From: Campylorhamphus procurvoides | Lineage: Eukaryota; Chordata; Aves; Passeriformes; Dendrocolaptidae | DNA: 64,000 nucleotides | Assembly: GCA_013396655.1 (NCBI GenBank) | Contig: WBMV01006612.1 | Span: forward strand, 248,001-312,000 | Direction of reading: 5' to 3' | Shown: positions 12,851-26,200 of the stretch, in pieces | How positions within the stretch are numbered: position 1 is the stretch's first letter | How the letters are laid out: each line of letters begins with the position of its first letter | Program-made: the position numbers and the translations under genes | The notes under the pieces: generated by a model | The model's input: the letters and a program-made list of their open reading frames with translations, nothing else | The model's database searches: none | What the model was told of the DNA's origin: nothing

Positions 12851-15800
12851 CCTTGAAATTATCAATATTGATAGCACAGCAGTGGGCTAAGTGTGGTTAA
12901 TTCAAATGGAAAGGTAAGGTTATAAAAGATTTTTGAAGAGAAACCTCTCATTGAGAAACTAATTTTGAAACACACTGTTTAGTACCAGAGCCTCTCTGTC
13001 TCACAGGTGTAAAGACTCTCTGCCAGGGATGGTTTCCTGGTGATATTTAGAACAGACACAATTCCACCAACCTTTCCTTGAGTTGCTAGACTAAACTGTG
13101 ATGAGAAGGCCCGGAAAGTCCCATGTCCTACCAATTACAGAAGGTGTAATACTGTGCAGTCTTGCATGTGAGAAGAAGTTTGTAAACAGGGGGGGTTAAA
13201 AATTCCCTGGGGAAAGAAAGAAACAGAGAGGAAGCAATATAAAATAGAAGGCTGAAGCACTCACACTTCAAGAGGTGGAGTGATTATTCTACTACCTGAG
13301 GAGGAAAGGATACAACAGGTGTTAAAATGTCTTTACGCAGTGCATGTCAGTTCTTTCTTTTAGCTTTGATGTGATTTTCCCAGTTTAATTTACATGGTAT
13401 AGCTTCAAAAATAATGGAAAAAAAAGATATTGTAGAGCTATCATGGCTAACTTTTCATATGGTGTCAGTTTGGTATAAAGGAATAAAAAGTTCCAATAAT
13501 ATCTTTCAAGCATTAATCTCTGCAAGATGTCGTGAAGACCAGAATTAGAGCAATATGTGGTCTTTGCCATCTTTGACTGTTGTGACTCAAAGACACTTTT
13601 GATCTCTTGAAAAGAAAATTCAACACTTAAAAAGCACACAAACCAGTAGAATTTCCACAACAATCCAATTCCCCATTCACATCCCAACAGGGTCAATTTT
13701 CAATGCATTTCACATAAGAAAAAATATACTGTTCTCACGATTGTTTGTGTATGTAGCTCTCCACACCCCATGCTGTAAATGTACCCCACAGTGTCAGATC
13801 CATGCTGTGACCAACAATATATGCCCAGTGGGTTAGGCTAGCAACATCTACTCTATGTTTATGGTTTTTTCATTTGCATTTCTGTAAAGCTGCTTCTTCC
13901 TCTGTCTTAGCCTGGCAGTATAGCTTTCTATAGTTTGGGGTGTTGTAAAAAGCCATCCCTAAAAAGCACAGTGGAATGCAGCATTTGGACCCACAAAGGA
14001 AGTCTCAAGCTCTCTGCTGAAAAGTCTTTGTTTTCTACATGATTTCAGGGATGCAGAAGGACAGAAAAGCTGCACAACAATACAAATACTGGTAGGAGAT
14101 GTAGATAATTCAGTGGTGTCCTAGTGCCTCACTTCAGGTGAGAACTGTGACTCTCTTACAGTGTGGCATTTCACATTAGAGCACACCTTAGCTTCCTGAG
14201 CTGTGTTGGATATCAAAAGAGTCTAAAGTAAAATTCAGTCTCAAAGTCCTTTAAAAATATTGGAAATGACAGCTTGACTGCTCAGAAAAGAAGATTTTTT
14301 TTTTTTCCACAAAAAGTGAACAGTAGTGCCTGAAATTTCTTTGGAAGGTTAAAGGGAGATGTCATATCTCTTCTAGCCCTGTTTTCATATGATTCTGGGA
14401 ACGTGGCACTCAGGTTGGTAGCAAACTAGTAATAAAATATATCCATTAATTCAAGAAAAGTCAAATCTTGACTAATTTTGTGTTTAACAGGTTCTTGAAA
14501 TGGCTGCATTTTTCTAAGATTTCATCCATTCTGTTGTAAAGTCAGAGTTTGAAATCTGACCTGTGTGTTTGTGACTAGTCAATTAAACTTCACAGTTCTA
14601 TTTCTGTTTCCTGCTTTGATTAACAGAACCCACTAAAACACTAGTAATGCAAGATGAAGACTTCAGGTTGACTTCTAAATAGGGCTTGCAACAAGCCTGT
14701 TCATCTGGATTTTTGCTCAAAAGATGGAGAGACATGTCAAGGCAGAATTATGAAAAAATGCCACTAAGTCCTCAAATCATTGCAGGCATGTATTCACAGT
14801 GTCAAACCTAACCATTTTGAAGTGTTCTAGCATTATCTAGAATCCTAAAAATGCTGGGTTTGGATAATTTCCACCCTGTTCTACACCTACTAGACTAAGC
14901 TGATGTTTTCTTAAGTATAAAGCATGATTCACTGCAATGTTGTGAAGACTAGTATTTGTGTCTTTTTCAGTTTTTGACAACAAAGATAATATCTGCTAAG
15001 AACAAACTTCCCAACTCTCTTTAATAGTGAGAAATAGAGAATTGTACATTTGTGTACATCGATTTTGTATAAATATATATGAACATTATACATATGTAAT
15101 TATTACTTATTTTATTCCATCAAATTCCTTGAGGACAGTGCATCTGCCGAATTTTTAAATATTTTTATTTTTGACTGATGTAGTCAGCACCCTTTTTTCA
15201 ACATCCTTTTGAGTGTTGCTGCTCTTCAGTGATACTTTTTTTGTTTAAAAATTTCCTACAATATATTTGAAAGACGAATTTCAAACACTTCAAAATAAAA
15301 GAGAAAAATTTTAATCAAGCTGTCACTTTTTTAAAGTTCTACTTAGCTGAAATATCATCATTTCCCCGTAAAACAAGACAAATTTTTAAAATATTCAAGA
15401 TAACAGTCAAAATTATTTGTATGTTCTTAACTGCTGTTTATTACTGGATTGTGATTTGCTTATTCTGAAGCAAGACATAATCCTATCTAAGGAATAATAA
15501 TCAAGTACTATAATAAAGAGATTTTTTTAAAAAATATGATTATATGATCAAACAAAATTATTCATCAATCTACTGGGCCAAGAATGTGAATCCTAATTGA
15601 AACCCAGAGTCAGGTTAGACTTTGTCAGAGAGCTTATAAAATCAAAGTATCTTAAAGGTCTGCAAAGATGTTACAAGGATATCACAAAGGATTCCAGTAT
15701 GAATCTAGGTGGAATTCTGCAATTCTGCCCTTGAATTAGGGATTTAAAGTTCTGAGAAAAATTGTTGATAAATTCCTGGCAGAATAAGAAGTATTTGTCC

Positions 15801-18752
15801 TACTCTGCAAATGCTCTGGAGGGAATTTACGTCCCAACAGTTACATGCAGAAATCCGTGCTATGAAAAAAGAAGTGAAAATAATTTTTGTTGCAAATTAA
15901 CAAGAATGCTGGAAGGTTAGTTTTTATCTATGAAACTCTGCTTTTAGTTCTCCTTAATAGAAAAGATAATGAAATTGTCCTATTTGTTAACTGTGGTATC
16001 GGTACCTGCATTAGAAATACTAGCAAAATATGTGGGTTTTGTTGTAGTCCTTGCCTACTGCTTGAGAGTTCCCTCTAATAAAGGTTTCATAATTCATATA
16101 AAATAGTAAAATGCATGCAGTTCTTCACGAAGAGCCAGTAGAGTGGGAACACCATATTATCCTTTCATCCCTATATTAAAGAGTCACATACAAAAGGAAA
16201 ACTTAAATTTTGTCTTTTGTGGTTATTGACAAAGATATGCAATCAGTAAATCAACTGATTTGCTAACACTTTTCTCTCTTCAGGATAGATAGAAGAAAAA
16301 AATTCTGAGCAAATTCTAAAAGGCATTCAGGTTGGACTCTAGTGGTTGCAATAAAACCTTGACTTCAGATGATCATAATTGCCTCAAAGAAATTACTTCA
16401 TCTATTACATCTATAGTAAATATAGAAAGACATGCAATTTTAATAACTTAAAAGCTTTGAAATTCCACAGCAAGAAGAGTCGTATTTCAGCTGTATTTCA
16501 AAGTCCTGTTGGGAATAGGTTACAAGTGTAACCCTGAAATCAGATCCATTAGAAACCAAAATTGCAATAGTACAGTTGAAGAACATGATACTCAGAATGA
16601 TGACGCTGTAAGCAAGAGAGTGTTTCAAAATGTCCAAAATGTTTTTTAACACCACAATTGCCACCTACCCTTCCCAGAGAGATATCTGGAGATAGTTTTG
16701 TATCTTCTTGATACTTTTAAGAAAACAAAGCCAGGGTATGTGTGTGTTGGGGGGAAACGTAATTGCACTAGAAAGGCTTTTTGTTTTAAAAAACACTTTT
16801 TCAATTAACCAAACACAAATATAGCTTCATGTGTGCAGTGAAGAAATTCGGTGCTGTCAAGTCTGTGATTCATGCTTGCAGTCCTTAGAATGTGAAATCC
16901 ATTGGCAAGATTGATTTCTAAAACCCTAAAAGGGAGTTATATTTTATGAAACTAGAAATTTTGCCTTGGCTCTTGAAACATATTTGCTCTAAATTTCCAC
17001 ACACCTATTTACACTCTTTTCCCCTTTTCTAATTAGTGTGCTAATTTTCACAAGTATATTTATGTTGCTTTTCTATAATGTTTAATAATCATTTTTTTTA
17101 AAATATGCAACATATTTGTCTGTCTTTGAAATCAGTGTAGACTACATGCTTTGTAATCCTTCTAAAAATCCTTCTTGCATTTGCTTTGGGTGCTATAGGC
17201 AAAACATTGCTTACATCTATTTCAGTTTTTGCCAATGGAATTTTTCAGTATAACTAATCAGTTTGCTGAATATATTCTATGGACCAGGCATTCCACTTTC
17301 TAGTATTTATAACTGCTCTCAGGATTTCAATCACAAGAAGAAATGCTGAAACTGTTGCTTAGCAAACTCCTTCCTTTATCAGCAGTAAAGTCACTTCAGA
17401 AGATCTAATTCAAAATACAAAATTTGAACCAATGATTTTATTGAACAGATTGTTTGAGATCCTGATGACATCTCAATATTGGCTAGTGAGTATGACAGAT
17501 TATCCACAGGCACATAAGAAAGTGCATACGTGCAGTTATTTTCATTGCTACATCCCATAAAACCAGGCTCGTGGATTAATAGACTCATAGATCAATAAAA
17601 CATTGGCCACGTTATAAGGAAGTGCTAAGCATCAATGAGAAGACAGTTTCTAGTCAAAGTCCTCGGAAAATGGGAATCCATTTATGTCAGAGCATTTTCC
17701 CTCCCCTAAAGTAATTGTTACTGGCCTAATTCCTCTATCTGATTTGTTCTCTTGAATGGCCTCCAGCAGGTGCCATATTTAATACAAGTGCTTCCAGTCC
17801 TAGGTAATGCACTGGAGTTAATAATGGAGTGGCAAAGTTTTAATGTGCATTAATCTGTTTTCAGTTGGTTAACCTGAAAATAATGTCTGCCTGCCCTATT
17901 GGCAGCTCCAAAGACTACAGTGAACAGGTGGGGTGTTTTCTTTCCAGGAAATGTCAGTTTGATGTCTGGAAAGCAGATGTAGTTTTCTCCGACTCAGTGC
18001 GGGTCTATCTTCTAACTTAATAGGAGCTCTAAATAGCTGACAGGTGATAATACATCTAGTCAGCTCTAAGCATATTCTGACTGTACTGCCAGCTAGTAAA
18101 TGGGAAACTTTCACTTCTGCAAAAAAAGGGATCACCTTTTAGAGCAAGAAACCATGTTTAAAAAACTTTCTGACTAGAAAAACAAGAGAGATACCTTCAT
18201 AGAGATACATAGCTGATATATCTAAGTGTATAGAAACATTATTTGGTAAAACATCTGATAGGTTGGTGATCTGATATTAAAAGTAGCTTTCAGGGAAGAA
18301 GAGATTATTAAATCTCCATTCTAGACACCTCTTAGATGAAAGAGGTTACAAAAGTCCATACCTTATCTGACCTCTGGTGTCAGCTCTAGGGCAATGGTCT
18401 AAGCCTACACTGATAAGTAGTACTTTTCTTTCAGAAAACCATTTTCACTTACTGCACATTTTGGGTGGATCCAGTGTGGTTCCATGAACGCAGTTCTCAT
18501 GGGCTGAAAGCTTTTTCTCCAGGCTGTGGTGCTTTTTGGGTGACTTCTGTAGTCATGCTAGTTATCTCAAATTTGCATTATTTAGTTTTCAGAGAGAAGT
18601 GAGGGAAAAGAGAAGAACAAAGATTTCAGGTACTAGTTTTTTTCACTTGCTCTCAATCCTTCTATTACCATCCAGCCTGCCCTGATCTGAGCAAGAACCA
18701 TCTGTTCCTCTCACCTTCCAGTTCTTCCCGCCATTTTTGATCCAGCATTTAG

Positions 18753-18787
18753 AATATATACATATATGTAGATATATAGATATAATA
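18753..18787. repeat. AT-rich imperfect microsatellite
   Basis: Imperfect TATATA/CATATATGTAGATATATAGATATAA alternation. It is an interrupted dinucleotide tract with ATAG and ATGT interruptions. Confidence 0.8.
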
Positions 18788-19149
18788 ACTACTTCTCTCA
18801 CAGTTACACTGCTGTGGATGCTCACCTAATGCTTTTCTTCCTGCTCCTGATGGTTCCTGGTGTATATTCTTGCAAATTGTGTCCCCTAGAGTGAATATTT
18901 GCTATCATGCTGAGCTCTGGGTTATGGTACATTTCTGCTTTGGACCACTCTGCACTTAGATTTTTTTGTCATCAGGAAATCAAAAGTAGCTTGACAGTGT
19001 GGTGGGTAAATCATTTGCCAAACCTTGCTTTTTAGAAGAAGAATGATTTTGAGCTCTATAGAGTGATATTCTGAATGAATCACCAAATGGATCATCCTGC
19101 CTTTCGGTATTGCTGTCTGCAGGAATGCAGATTATGTGTGTAGATAATA

Positions 19150-19188
19150 GACAGACAGACTGACTGACTGACCGACCAACAGACTGGA
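19150..19188. repeat. GACA/GACT tetranucleotide tract
   Basis: A degenerate tetranucleotide array that begins as GACA units, changes to GACT units and then to GACC units before decaying. The gradual unit change suggests an old tetranucleotide microsatellite that has diverged by point substitution. Confidence 0.85.
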
Positions 19189-20748
19189 CCAACTTTATTT
19201 GCAAAGCCTGAGCTTCAAGAAAGAAAAATTACTGTCATGTTAATACTTTGTGAAAAACAAGATTTAAAATAGAAAGGATGACACAATTCTAACAATAGCA
19301 TTGTGAATGGCGACATTGTCATTCTGAATGGAGATCTGCTTGAGTCAAATTGAATAACAATGCTCTTTTTCTTCATTAAGGCCATTAAAATCTGTAAGGC
19401 TATGGGACCTGGATAGACATAAAGGTTTTAAAAAGCAATGAGGAGAGACTAATGCTCATTGCTGCATATTTACTTGAAGAGCCCAATTAGGTAAAAGTTT
19501 GTGCTAATTTGTGCTCTCTGAAAAAACCTAAGCAGAAAAGCCTCATTTTTGTATTGGTTCAGGAAAAAAAACCTATTTATTTTTCTTAGTATCACCACTT
19601 AAATGTTACAAATTCTTTTAGGAGTGCAAAATAATTTTTCTGTTGTAACTGGAGAAAAATGTTATTTGTGAATAACATAAAAATACAGAAATTCACCAAG
19701 ATTCTTTCTCTGTGCCTCACTATGCTGTTTCAATGGAGTTATCTCTTGGAATATTGCAGTTTTCTATTGTTTTGTGGAAGTGCTAATATTAGCATGAACT
19801 GTGATAAGAATTATTTAAGAACCTAATTGCATGCTCTCTATTTGGCATTTGAATTTTGCATCTTTGGAATTCATCTTTTCAGAGTGCTTCATTTAGTTTC
19901 TATTAATACCCGATAATTTAATAATTGTAGTGGGAGGCTAGGGAGAATATGGAACAAGGAAAGATTTGCATATTTCTTTGATACAGTAGTTTGTGATAGG
20001 CTCTGGCCTTTTTTTTTTTTAGACTGATCTTAAAAAGCAGTTTTGCTAAGGCTGGTGTGAATGCCATGGAACATGGAGAAACCAGATAGGGAGACTATTC
20101 ATCCTTTTTTTGCATTCACTTGTCATATGACTGAGGAAAGGCTGAATCAATCCATCAAAGCTCGGCAAAACAGTATTAAGCAATGTAATTCTTGATTAAA
20201 TCTTGCTTTCAGTGTAGATATCAGCCTAAAGAGATGATGTTCTAAACTAATTCTTGCCATGAAAGCAGAAAAAAATGTTTTATTTTCTGTTGCCCTAAGA
20301 CTATGTTGAAAAGCACATCTGAAAAAAAAACTGTGGCTGTGACTTCATGTTTGAGTTTATGCCTGATAAAACATATTACTACAGGCCTCTGTTTTTTGCT
20401 CTTGTAACCCGAGTAAGAAAATAGCATGCAAGAAAGAAATCTTCTGGAAAGATTGGCTAATGGCTATGTAAACAGCAAATGCTTGCCACATATGGGCATT
20501 AAGAGCTTTTATTGCAAAGACTCAGGGACTACTGTGAGCAGGGGAGAGCTCTGAAATGTGGCAGCAAGGCAGATCTCTCAGGTGAGGCTTGCAAGTTTGG
20601 CAATGTCCTTCCCAGAGGCTTTGGGACTTGAGGACTAAGGACCCATGTCAAAGAAGGACTACAGCAGCCAAAGGACAAGGCTGGCTTGTGCTCCTTGGGT
20701 CTTCCACAAGGGCCGAGGGTGATGTAAATGAAGGGAACGCTTAATCCT

Positions 20749-21258
20749 GAGGCTGCATCTTGAATCCTGTGTCCAATTTTGGGCTCCTCACAACAAGAAA
20801 GACATTGAGGTGCTGGAGTTCGAGAAGGGTAACAAAGCTGAGGAAGGGACTGGAGCATGAATCTGGACTGGAGCAGCTGAGGGAGCTGGAGAGCCTGGAG
20901 GAAAGGAGGCTCAGGGGGGACCTTGTCACTCTCTACAAATTGAAAGGGGATTGCAGCCAGTTGAGGTTCGGTCTCTTCTCCCAGGTAACAAGTGATGGGA
21001 CAGGAGGAAATGGCCTTAAGTTTTACCAGGGGAGATTTAGAATATGAGGTAAAATTTCTTCACTGAAGAGTTGAAAAGTATTGGAACAGGATGCCTAGGA
21101 AAGTAGCAGAGTTGTTACCCTTGGAAGTGTTTAAATAACCTGTAGATGTGGCACCTGAGGACATGTGTAGTGGTGGACTTGGCAGCGCAGAGTTAATGGA
21201 TGGGCTTGATGATCTTAGAGCTCTTTTTCAACCTAAATGNAAACCTAAATGCTTCTAT
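20749..21258 (+). mobile_element. CR1 LINE 3' fragment (ORF2 C-terminus plus 3' UTR), degraded
   Basis: This is a truncated CR1 non-LTR retrotransposon. Like most CR1 copies it keeps only the 3' end, consistent with incomplete reverse transcription. The plus-strand frame from 20760 gives the familiar CR1 ORF2 C-terminal words [11 protein letters not shown] and GLFSQVTSD, ending in QGRFRI at a stop codon near 21047. The stop results from a four-base loss: the copy at 49945-50450 reads TTTAGATTGGATAT where this copy reads TTTAGAATAT. A second frame then continues the homology (IERKYW-like words are replaced by diverged codons). The 3' UTR ends in a GATGATCTTAGAGCTCTTTT segment and a CTTCTATAATC terminus typical of CR1. 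The element cannot move on its own. The start is approximate. Confidence 0.93.
21240..21240. other. Ambiguous base (N) inside the CR1 3' end
   Basis: This is the only N in the window. It sits between two copies of ACCTAAATG, the first ending at 21239 and the second spanning 21243-21251. In related CR1 ends this word occurs once, so the second copy may be an assembly seam, a length polymorphism or a real small duplication. Confidence 0.95.
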
Positions 21259-21375
21259 AATCAACAAAACAGGGCTTAAGCAGAGCTGCCTTAAGCAAGA
21301 AAGTGCCCGCAAGGCACCATTTATGGGGAACTCCTCCCCAGCCTGTTCTGGGAAATCCACATGCCACTTCTTTAC
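21259..21375. other. Spacer between two CR1 ends
   Basis: About 117 bases with no feature I can name. It may be the diverged 5' part of the downstream CR1 copy, since it leads without any break into recognisable CR1 sequence. Confidence 0.4.
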
Positions 21376-21543
21376 TGTGAGGATGCCTGAGCACTGTCAC
21401 AGGCTTTCCTGAGAAGTTGTGGAGTCTGCATCTTCAAAGATATTCAAAAGTCATGGTCCTGAGAAAACCCATGCTTGAGCAGTGGGTTAAGCAAGGTAAC
21501 CTGCAGAGGCCCTTTCCAACCTCAGCCATACTGTGATTCTGTG
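21376..21543 (+). mobile_element. CR1 LINE 3' UTR fragment, second copy
   Basis: The sequence follows the usual CR1 3' end order: GTGAGGATG, CTGAGCACTG, an AGGTTGTGGAGTCT-like word, a GATATTCAAA word, then CCTTTCCAACCTCAGCCAT and a terminal TGTGATTCTGTGA. It is a different subfamily wording from the copy directly upstream (there TTGATGATCTTAGAG). Two separate insertions in the same orientation are therefore more likely than a duplication. No coding part remains. Confidence 0.88.
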
Positions 21544-23176
21544 AGCTGACAAGAAAACTGGAAAAGGCTGCAAAATGTTGTGATGGTCCTGAAAGAAAGG
21601 TCTCTGCTGTGCATTTGGCCTGGATGGAGTAAAGGTTTCTGGAGTCTTCCTAAATAACAATGAGTGGAAAGACTCAGTTTCTACTCTCAGTCTACTTTTA
21701 GAGGGTTGGAGAACCTTCCCAGAATACAACAAATATTATTTGGGCATAAAAGAAGGTAAAAACTCCTAGAAGCAGGGATCTCAGTAAGTGTCCAGGTTGC
21801 ATTTTCAGTGATTGCTTTTCTCAAATAACATTACCTTCTGTTTTTCTTGTTAATGGGAATGATCCTAAATTTCTGTACAGATTTTTGTATAGAAATTATT
21901 TTAACTACCCTATTTATAGGCCTAAATACAGACCATAAATGGAATGGTATTTGAGGTTAGCTCAAATAAACAGAGTGCATTGGAAGGGAAGGGTTACTGT
22001 GATTTAACAAGGAAACCCAGTCTAATATATTTTCATTTGGTTGCACTACATCCATGCATGGCTTACAACCATAATAGCAATTCTGAGGACCATTTTCCAT
22101 CAACTAGCAATAATAGTCCTAGAAAAAATGGGTGCTTTGGACGATGCTGCTATTTCTTTACTTGTTCTGGAAAGATCAGGAATGATAGATTTTTTTTGCC
22201 ACAAGTTTCTGCAGTTTGCACAGAAGTTTCCTATTTTTTGACAGTGGATTTCTGATGTCACGAGTGTATGGATCATGCTGTTCAATCTTCATAGCTTCTC
22301 AGAGCAGAAAGATTCTAAATAAATTTTTGTATCTATGAGAGCTGGCAATACAGAGAACAAGAAAATTTAGGAGCCCCAAACGTGTAAAATATTTTTATCG
22401 AGAGTTATTCATATAGATTACTTAATTCTGACAGAAAACTTAAGTGTTGATTTCCCAGGATTCATCCATTGATAAAGCAGTAAATTCTTGTAGGACAAAA
22501 AATGTGTTTGTTGCAAACTATGTACTGACTTTCAACTGATGACAAGTTTTTTGCTCCCAAATATAAAAGCTATTGCAAAATATATTATGGCAAAATGAGT
22601 TGTATGCATTATCTCTGAAATTCTTGATTTAGCATTTTTATTTCATCACTTCTGCTTCATCACCTGACTCCCTGGCCACTTTCTCTGAAAGAAAATGTTG
22701 ACTTTTCAGGAAATTATGAGCTCTGTTGAATATTTGGAATTTGACTAAAGGCTGAGTAAGGATTACTTGCATGAGAGCGTTTTTATAGCAACAGCTTCCC
22801 AGATGTGTGGATATGTTTGAATGTTTCAGGAGTGCTGGATGAGGACATGACCTAATATTCTGTTGTGAACTCATTTGCTCAGTTTTTCAGAGTTCAAGGA
22901 ATTTTTGCTTCAAATGCAGCAGTAGGAATATTATTGTTCTTCAGCAGTCTTGGACAGATTGCAGAAATCTGTTAAATATTAATTCCATTGAGGTTGAATA
23001 TTCAAGTGAAATTAATTGCCGTGCTGTGTAAAATTAATGTCATTAATTTATTTTATAAAGAATGCAATGAACTGTATAGAAATTTGTAAGTCGTATTTTA
23101 AATAATACAGTGAAGCTTACAATAATTTAATTGTATATTTGAAGGTAGTACAGGTACAAACTTGAGAATAAAAAAC
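21544..23176. other. AT-rich non-coding sequence, no gene seen
   Basis: No gene is supported. The interval 22975-23060 is dense in AATTAAT, ATTAATT and TTAATTTATT words and resembles a homeodomain-rich conserved non-coding element. That reading rests on composition only. Confidence 0.5.
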
Positions 23177-23216
23177 ATATATATATACACATATGTATAT
23201 ACATATATATATATAT
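23177..23216. repeat. (AT)n/(AC)n compound microsatellite
   Basis: Forty bases of alternating purine and pyrimidine: AT units interrupted by CAC and GT, followed by more AT units. A run of CACACG lies shortly downstream (23237-23246). Such alternating tracts are length-variable. Confidence 0.92.
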
Positions 23217-26200
23217 GTTTGGGTGTGTAGATTTCACACGCACACGTATAAAAAAGCACGGCTGTTGAACCAGAAATTAAACGGGTCTTGGACAGCCAGC
23301 CTACAGATGTCCTATCTGTGATTCTCCAGATTACTGAATTTCTGCGTCCATGTGCACAAACCTGTTTGCACCTCCATTTCCTGGTACGTGGGCTTTAGCA
23401 GCATGGAATTATGACTGGATATGTGTTGATCCAGATTGATGCCTGATCTGAACATTTGGGGAAGCTGGTTACTAGAGCATGGTGTAGCATAATAAATTAG
23501 CAAGGAAGTACAGATGCAGTGGCTGTGTCCTTGCTGAATATGATTTCAGATGATAAAGAATTTAGAATATTGGGAAAGAATTATGGTGCCTGTTGTCCAT
23601 TTGCTGCAGTTTTTTAAGGGAAATAAACCTTTTCAATTTCTTTCTTTCTTGCTCAGTATTTCTCTCTATCCTTTCTCATGTGGCCCATCAGCCATGTGGA
23701 TATTTTGCAGAAAGAATAAAGACAGATATATGAGTAGGAAGGGAGAGAAAACTCAGCATAACTACTTTTTCCTTTCATATATGTCTTTTCCTGTGGTATA
23801 TTTCCCCTCAAGAACATTCACAGGGTGAAAACAACATAAGGGCTACTGAAAATATGTAGCAATGTACTGCATGCTTCTTATCCTCATTAATTCAAGACAG
23901 ATAGCAAAATATCGTCAATATCACTACAAAAAAATGGAAGTGCAAGATGAGCAATGCAGTATTTGTTTCAATGCTCTTAGCATGAAGTTCAGTGCACCAC
24001 AAGAGGCTGTGGCACAGTTATTCAGCTGTGTTCAGTTTTTTCACTTTGCATGTGAGAGGGTTCAAGGGAAAGCTCTGTGGGATGGCTAATCTGCTCTTCC
24101 AAACTGGACAGGTGTGTGGATGCCATTTCTAAGCGCTGGTTGGAGAGTTCAACCACTATGGGGAACTACTTGCTGTCCATACCCACCGTGGGACTAGGTA
24201 TTAAACTTAGCATTAAAGGAATTTAGTGTTGAAGGAGCCTGAACTCTCCTCTGCGAGAGTAACAACACAGTGGACACCTCACCCACCACACAGACACTTC
24301 TGTTCACCTGATCTGTGCCATCAGCAAGGGCATTTATACTCTGATCAGAAGCTGGCACATTCTGCATTGGCAGCCAGTATGAAACCATTACTGAGTGGGT
24401 TCACACCTTGTGCTGCCTCTCTGGGGCAGTCCAAAGTGTACTCGTGTGCTGCAATGCTGAAAGGCTCCAGACCCGCACCCGTCTGACAGGCTGCTACTCA
24501 CAGATATGATAAACCTTGATTCCATGCTATTGGAGGTCAGGGAAAGGCTCCATTAAGTTTAGGGGCCTTACAGAAAGGATCTGTTCTATTTCGTGCTGTA
24601 TCGAGGGTTTTTTCAAATGAAGATTTAGGTACTTGACTGTTCAGTTTCAGACACTGTATTAAAAAATTAGCTCAGGGCTCAGGACTTTCCTCCTGTGCTT
24701 CCTGTTCTTGTAGACCAGTTGCTGTGACCAAAATCAACCACCACTTTAAAATTCCTGGCACACATACATAAAGATGAAGCATTTTCTGTTATGCTTCTAT
24801 TATTGCAATTATGTGATGAAAAGGAGAATTCAGTCCAAAATACAGAAGCCCAAAATTGTCAAATGCAAATGCTCTTGCAAATGAACCCTCTGCCCACGTG
24901 GAGAGAAAAGATTCAGGCTCAGATTCACAGCCTGGCTCTTATTCTATGTATGAGAAAGCTTACTGTAAGACCAAAATCAAATTAATTCTGTGTTCAGAAG
25001 GTAGTTACCATTAAATTAATCTCTTTGCCATCTAATTTCATTTTCAGATTTTTGCATGGTTTATCTTAGCTAATGAAGAATGTTGACACAGCAGATCATG
25101 TTGTGAAGCAGGGAACTCTACTGGTTTTAAAATGGTTGTCTTCCAAACCCTTCTGGGCAGAATGGCACAATCAGAATAACAAAACAGACTTCCAGCTGAA
25201 AATCTATATTAGAAAGCTTTATGCTAGTGTTAACATATCAGGGTTGCATTGTCAAGAAGGGGTAAAGATGCTAAAAGCATAGGAAAGGCTTTATTTTTTT
25301 AATATTTAATTCCTGATGAAAGAAATGTAACATAAGAAAAGAAATTATTCTTTTTCATCATTTCAGACTGCATGTTAATGTCAGTATATCCATGTGCATT
25401 TACAATGTGATTTATTCTAAAGGTACCAATTTATTTGTACTAGAGCTTTATTTCAGTAGTTTTGTTTCAAGTTGCTATTTTTATATCAGGGAATCCAAAC
25501 TGGGAACCTTGTGAAGTCTGAAATGTTTCTATCAATTTAAGCAAGGCTTTCTTTTTCTAATGCCTTCATGATTGTTTCAAGGGCTTCTATTTGACTTGGT
25601 TCTGCAGAAGATTAGAACTCAATATTACAAATATTTTCACTGGGACTTGTATATAAGGCAGCTAGGGCGAGGTACTACCTGTGTAACACTGCTTGCTTTG
25701 AGTGAAACATAGTTCTAGGGCAAAGTGCCAGGACAAATAATTCAACCTTTCTATCACATGAGTATCCAAGGTGTATCTGATGCACCGCTTTTAAACCCAT
25801 GAAGTCTCTTCAAAGACAACTTCTTGACTGTGGCAATCCACAGAAGTGTAATCTGTTTGTTACAGCTCCTGTGTGTCACCCTACAAAGCCTGACAGTTGA
25901 GGGAGCCCTATAGTTGTACCTGCAGGATCTGTCCAAGTGCCATTCCTCCTTGGCACAGGGAAAACATCAATTTCCAGAGGCCCTATGTCTTACTTTGCAG
26001 CCCTCATTCTGATGTATCCATCATTAAGCGATTCCCTTCAAACAAAACTCGAGATTCTACTGTTTTATTCCCATTGAAATCTCAGCTCTTCAGCCATCCT
26101 ACGTTTGGTATTTTGCATCCGATAAATTTCTTCTTGGAAAACTGAATTCACGATCACATACTCAGATATTACTCAGCCTTTCAAAATGAAGTCAGTCATC

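Larger units (their letters stand above)
12851..20748. other. AT-rich non-coding sequence, no gene seen
   Basis: No gene is supported. A weak CR1-like 3' end may lie around 14340-14400 (a TCTAGCCCTG word followed by ATGATTCTGGGA), too short to call. The segment 17760-17890 is TTAAT/ATTAAT-rich and has the look of a conserved non-coding element (inference). An AT-rich simple tract lies at 18753-18787 and a GACA/GACT tract at 19150-19188. Confidence 0.55.

Noticed and set aside
14340..14400. CR1 3' end
   Set aside because: Only a TCTAGCCCTG word and a terminal ATGATTCTGGGA fit, which is too little for a call.
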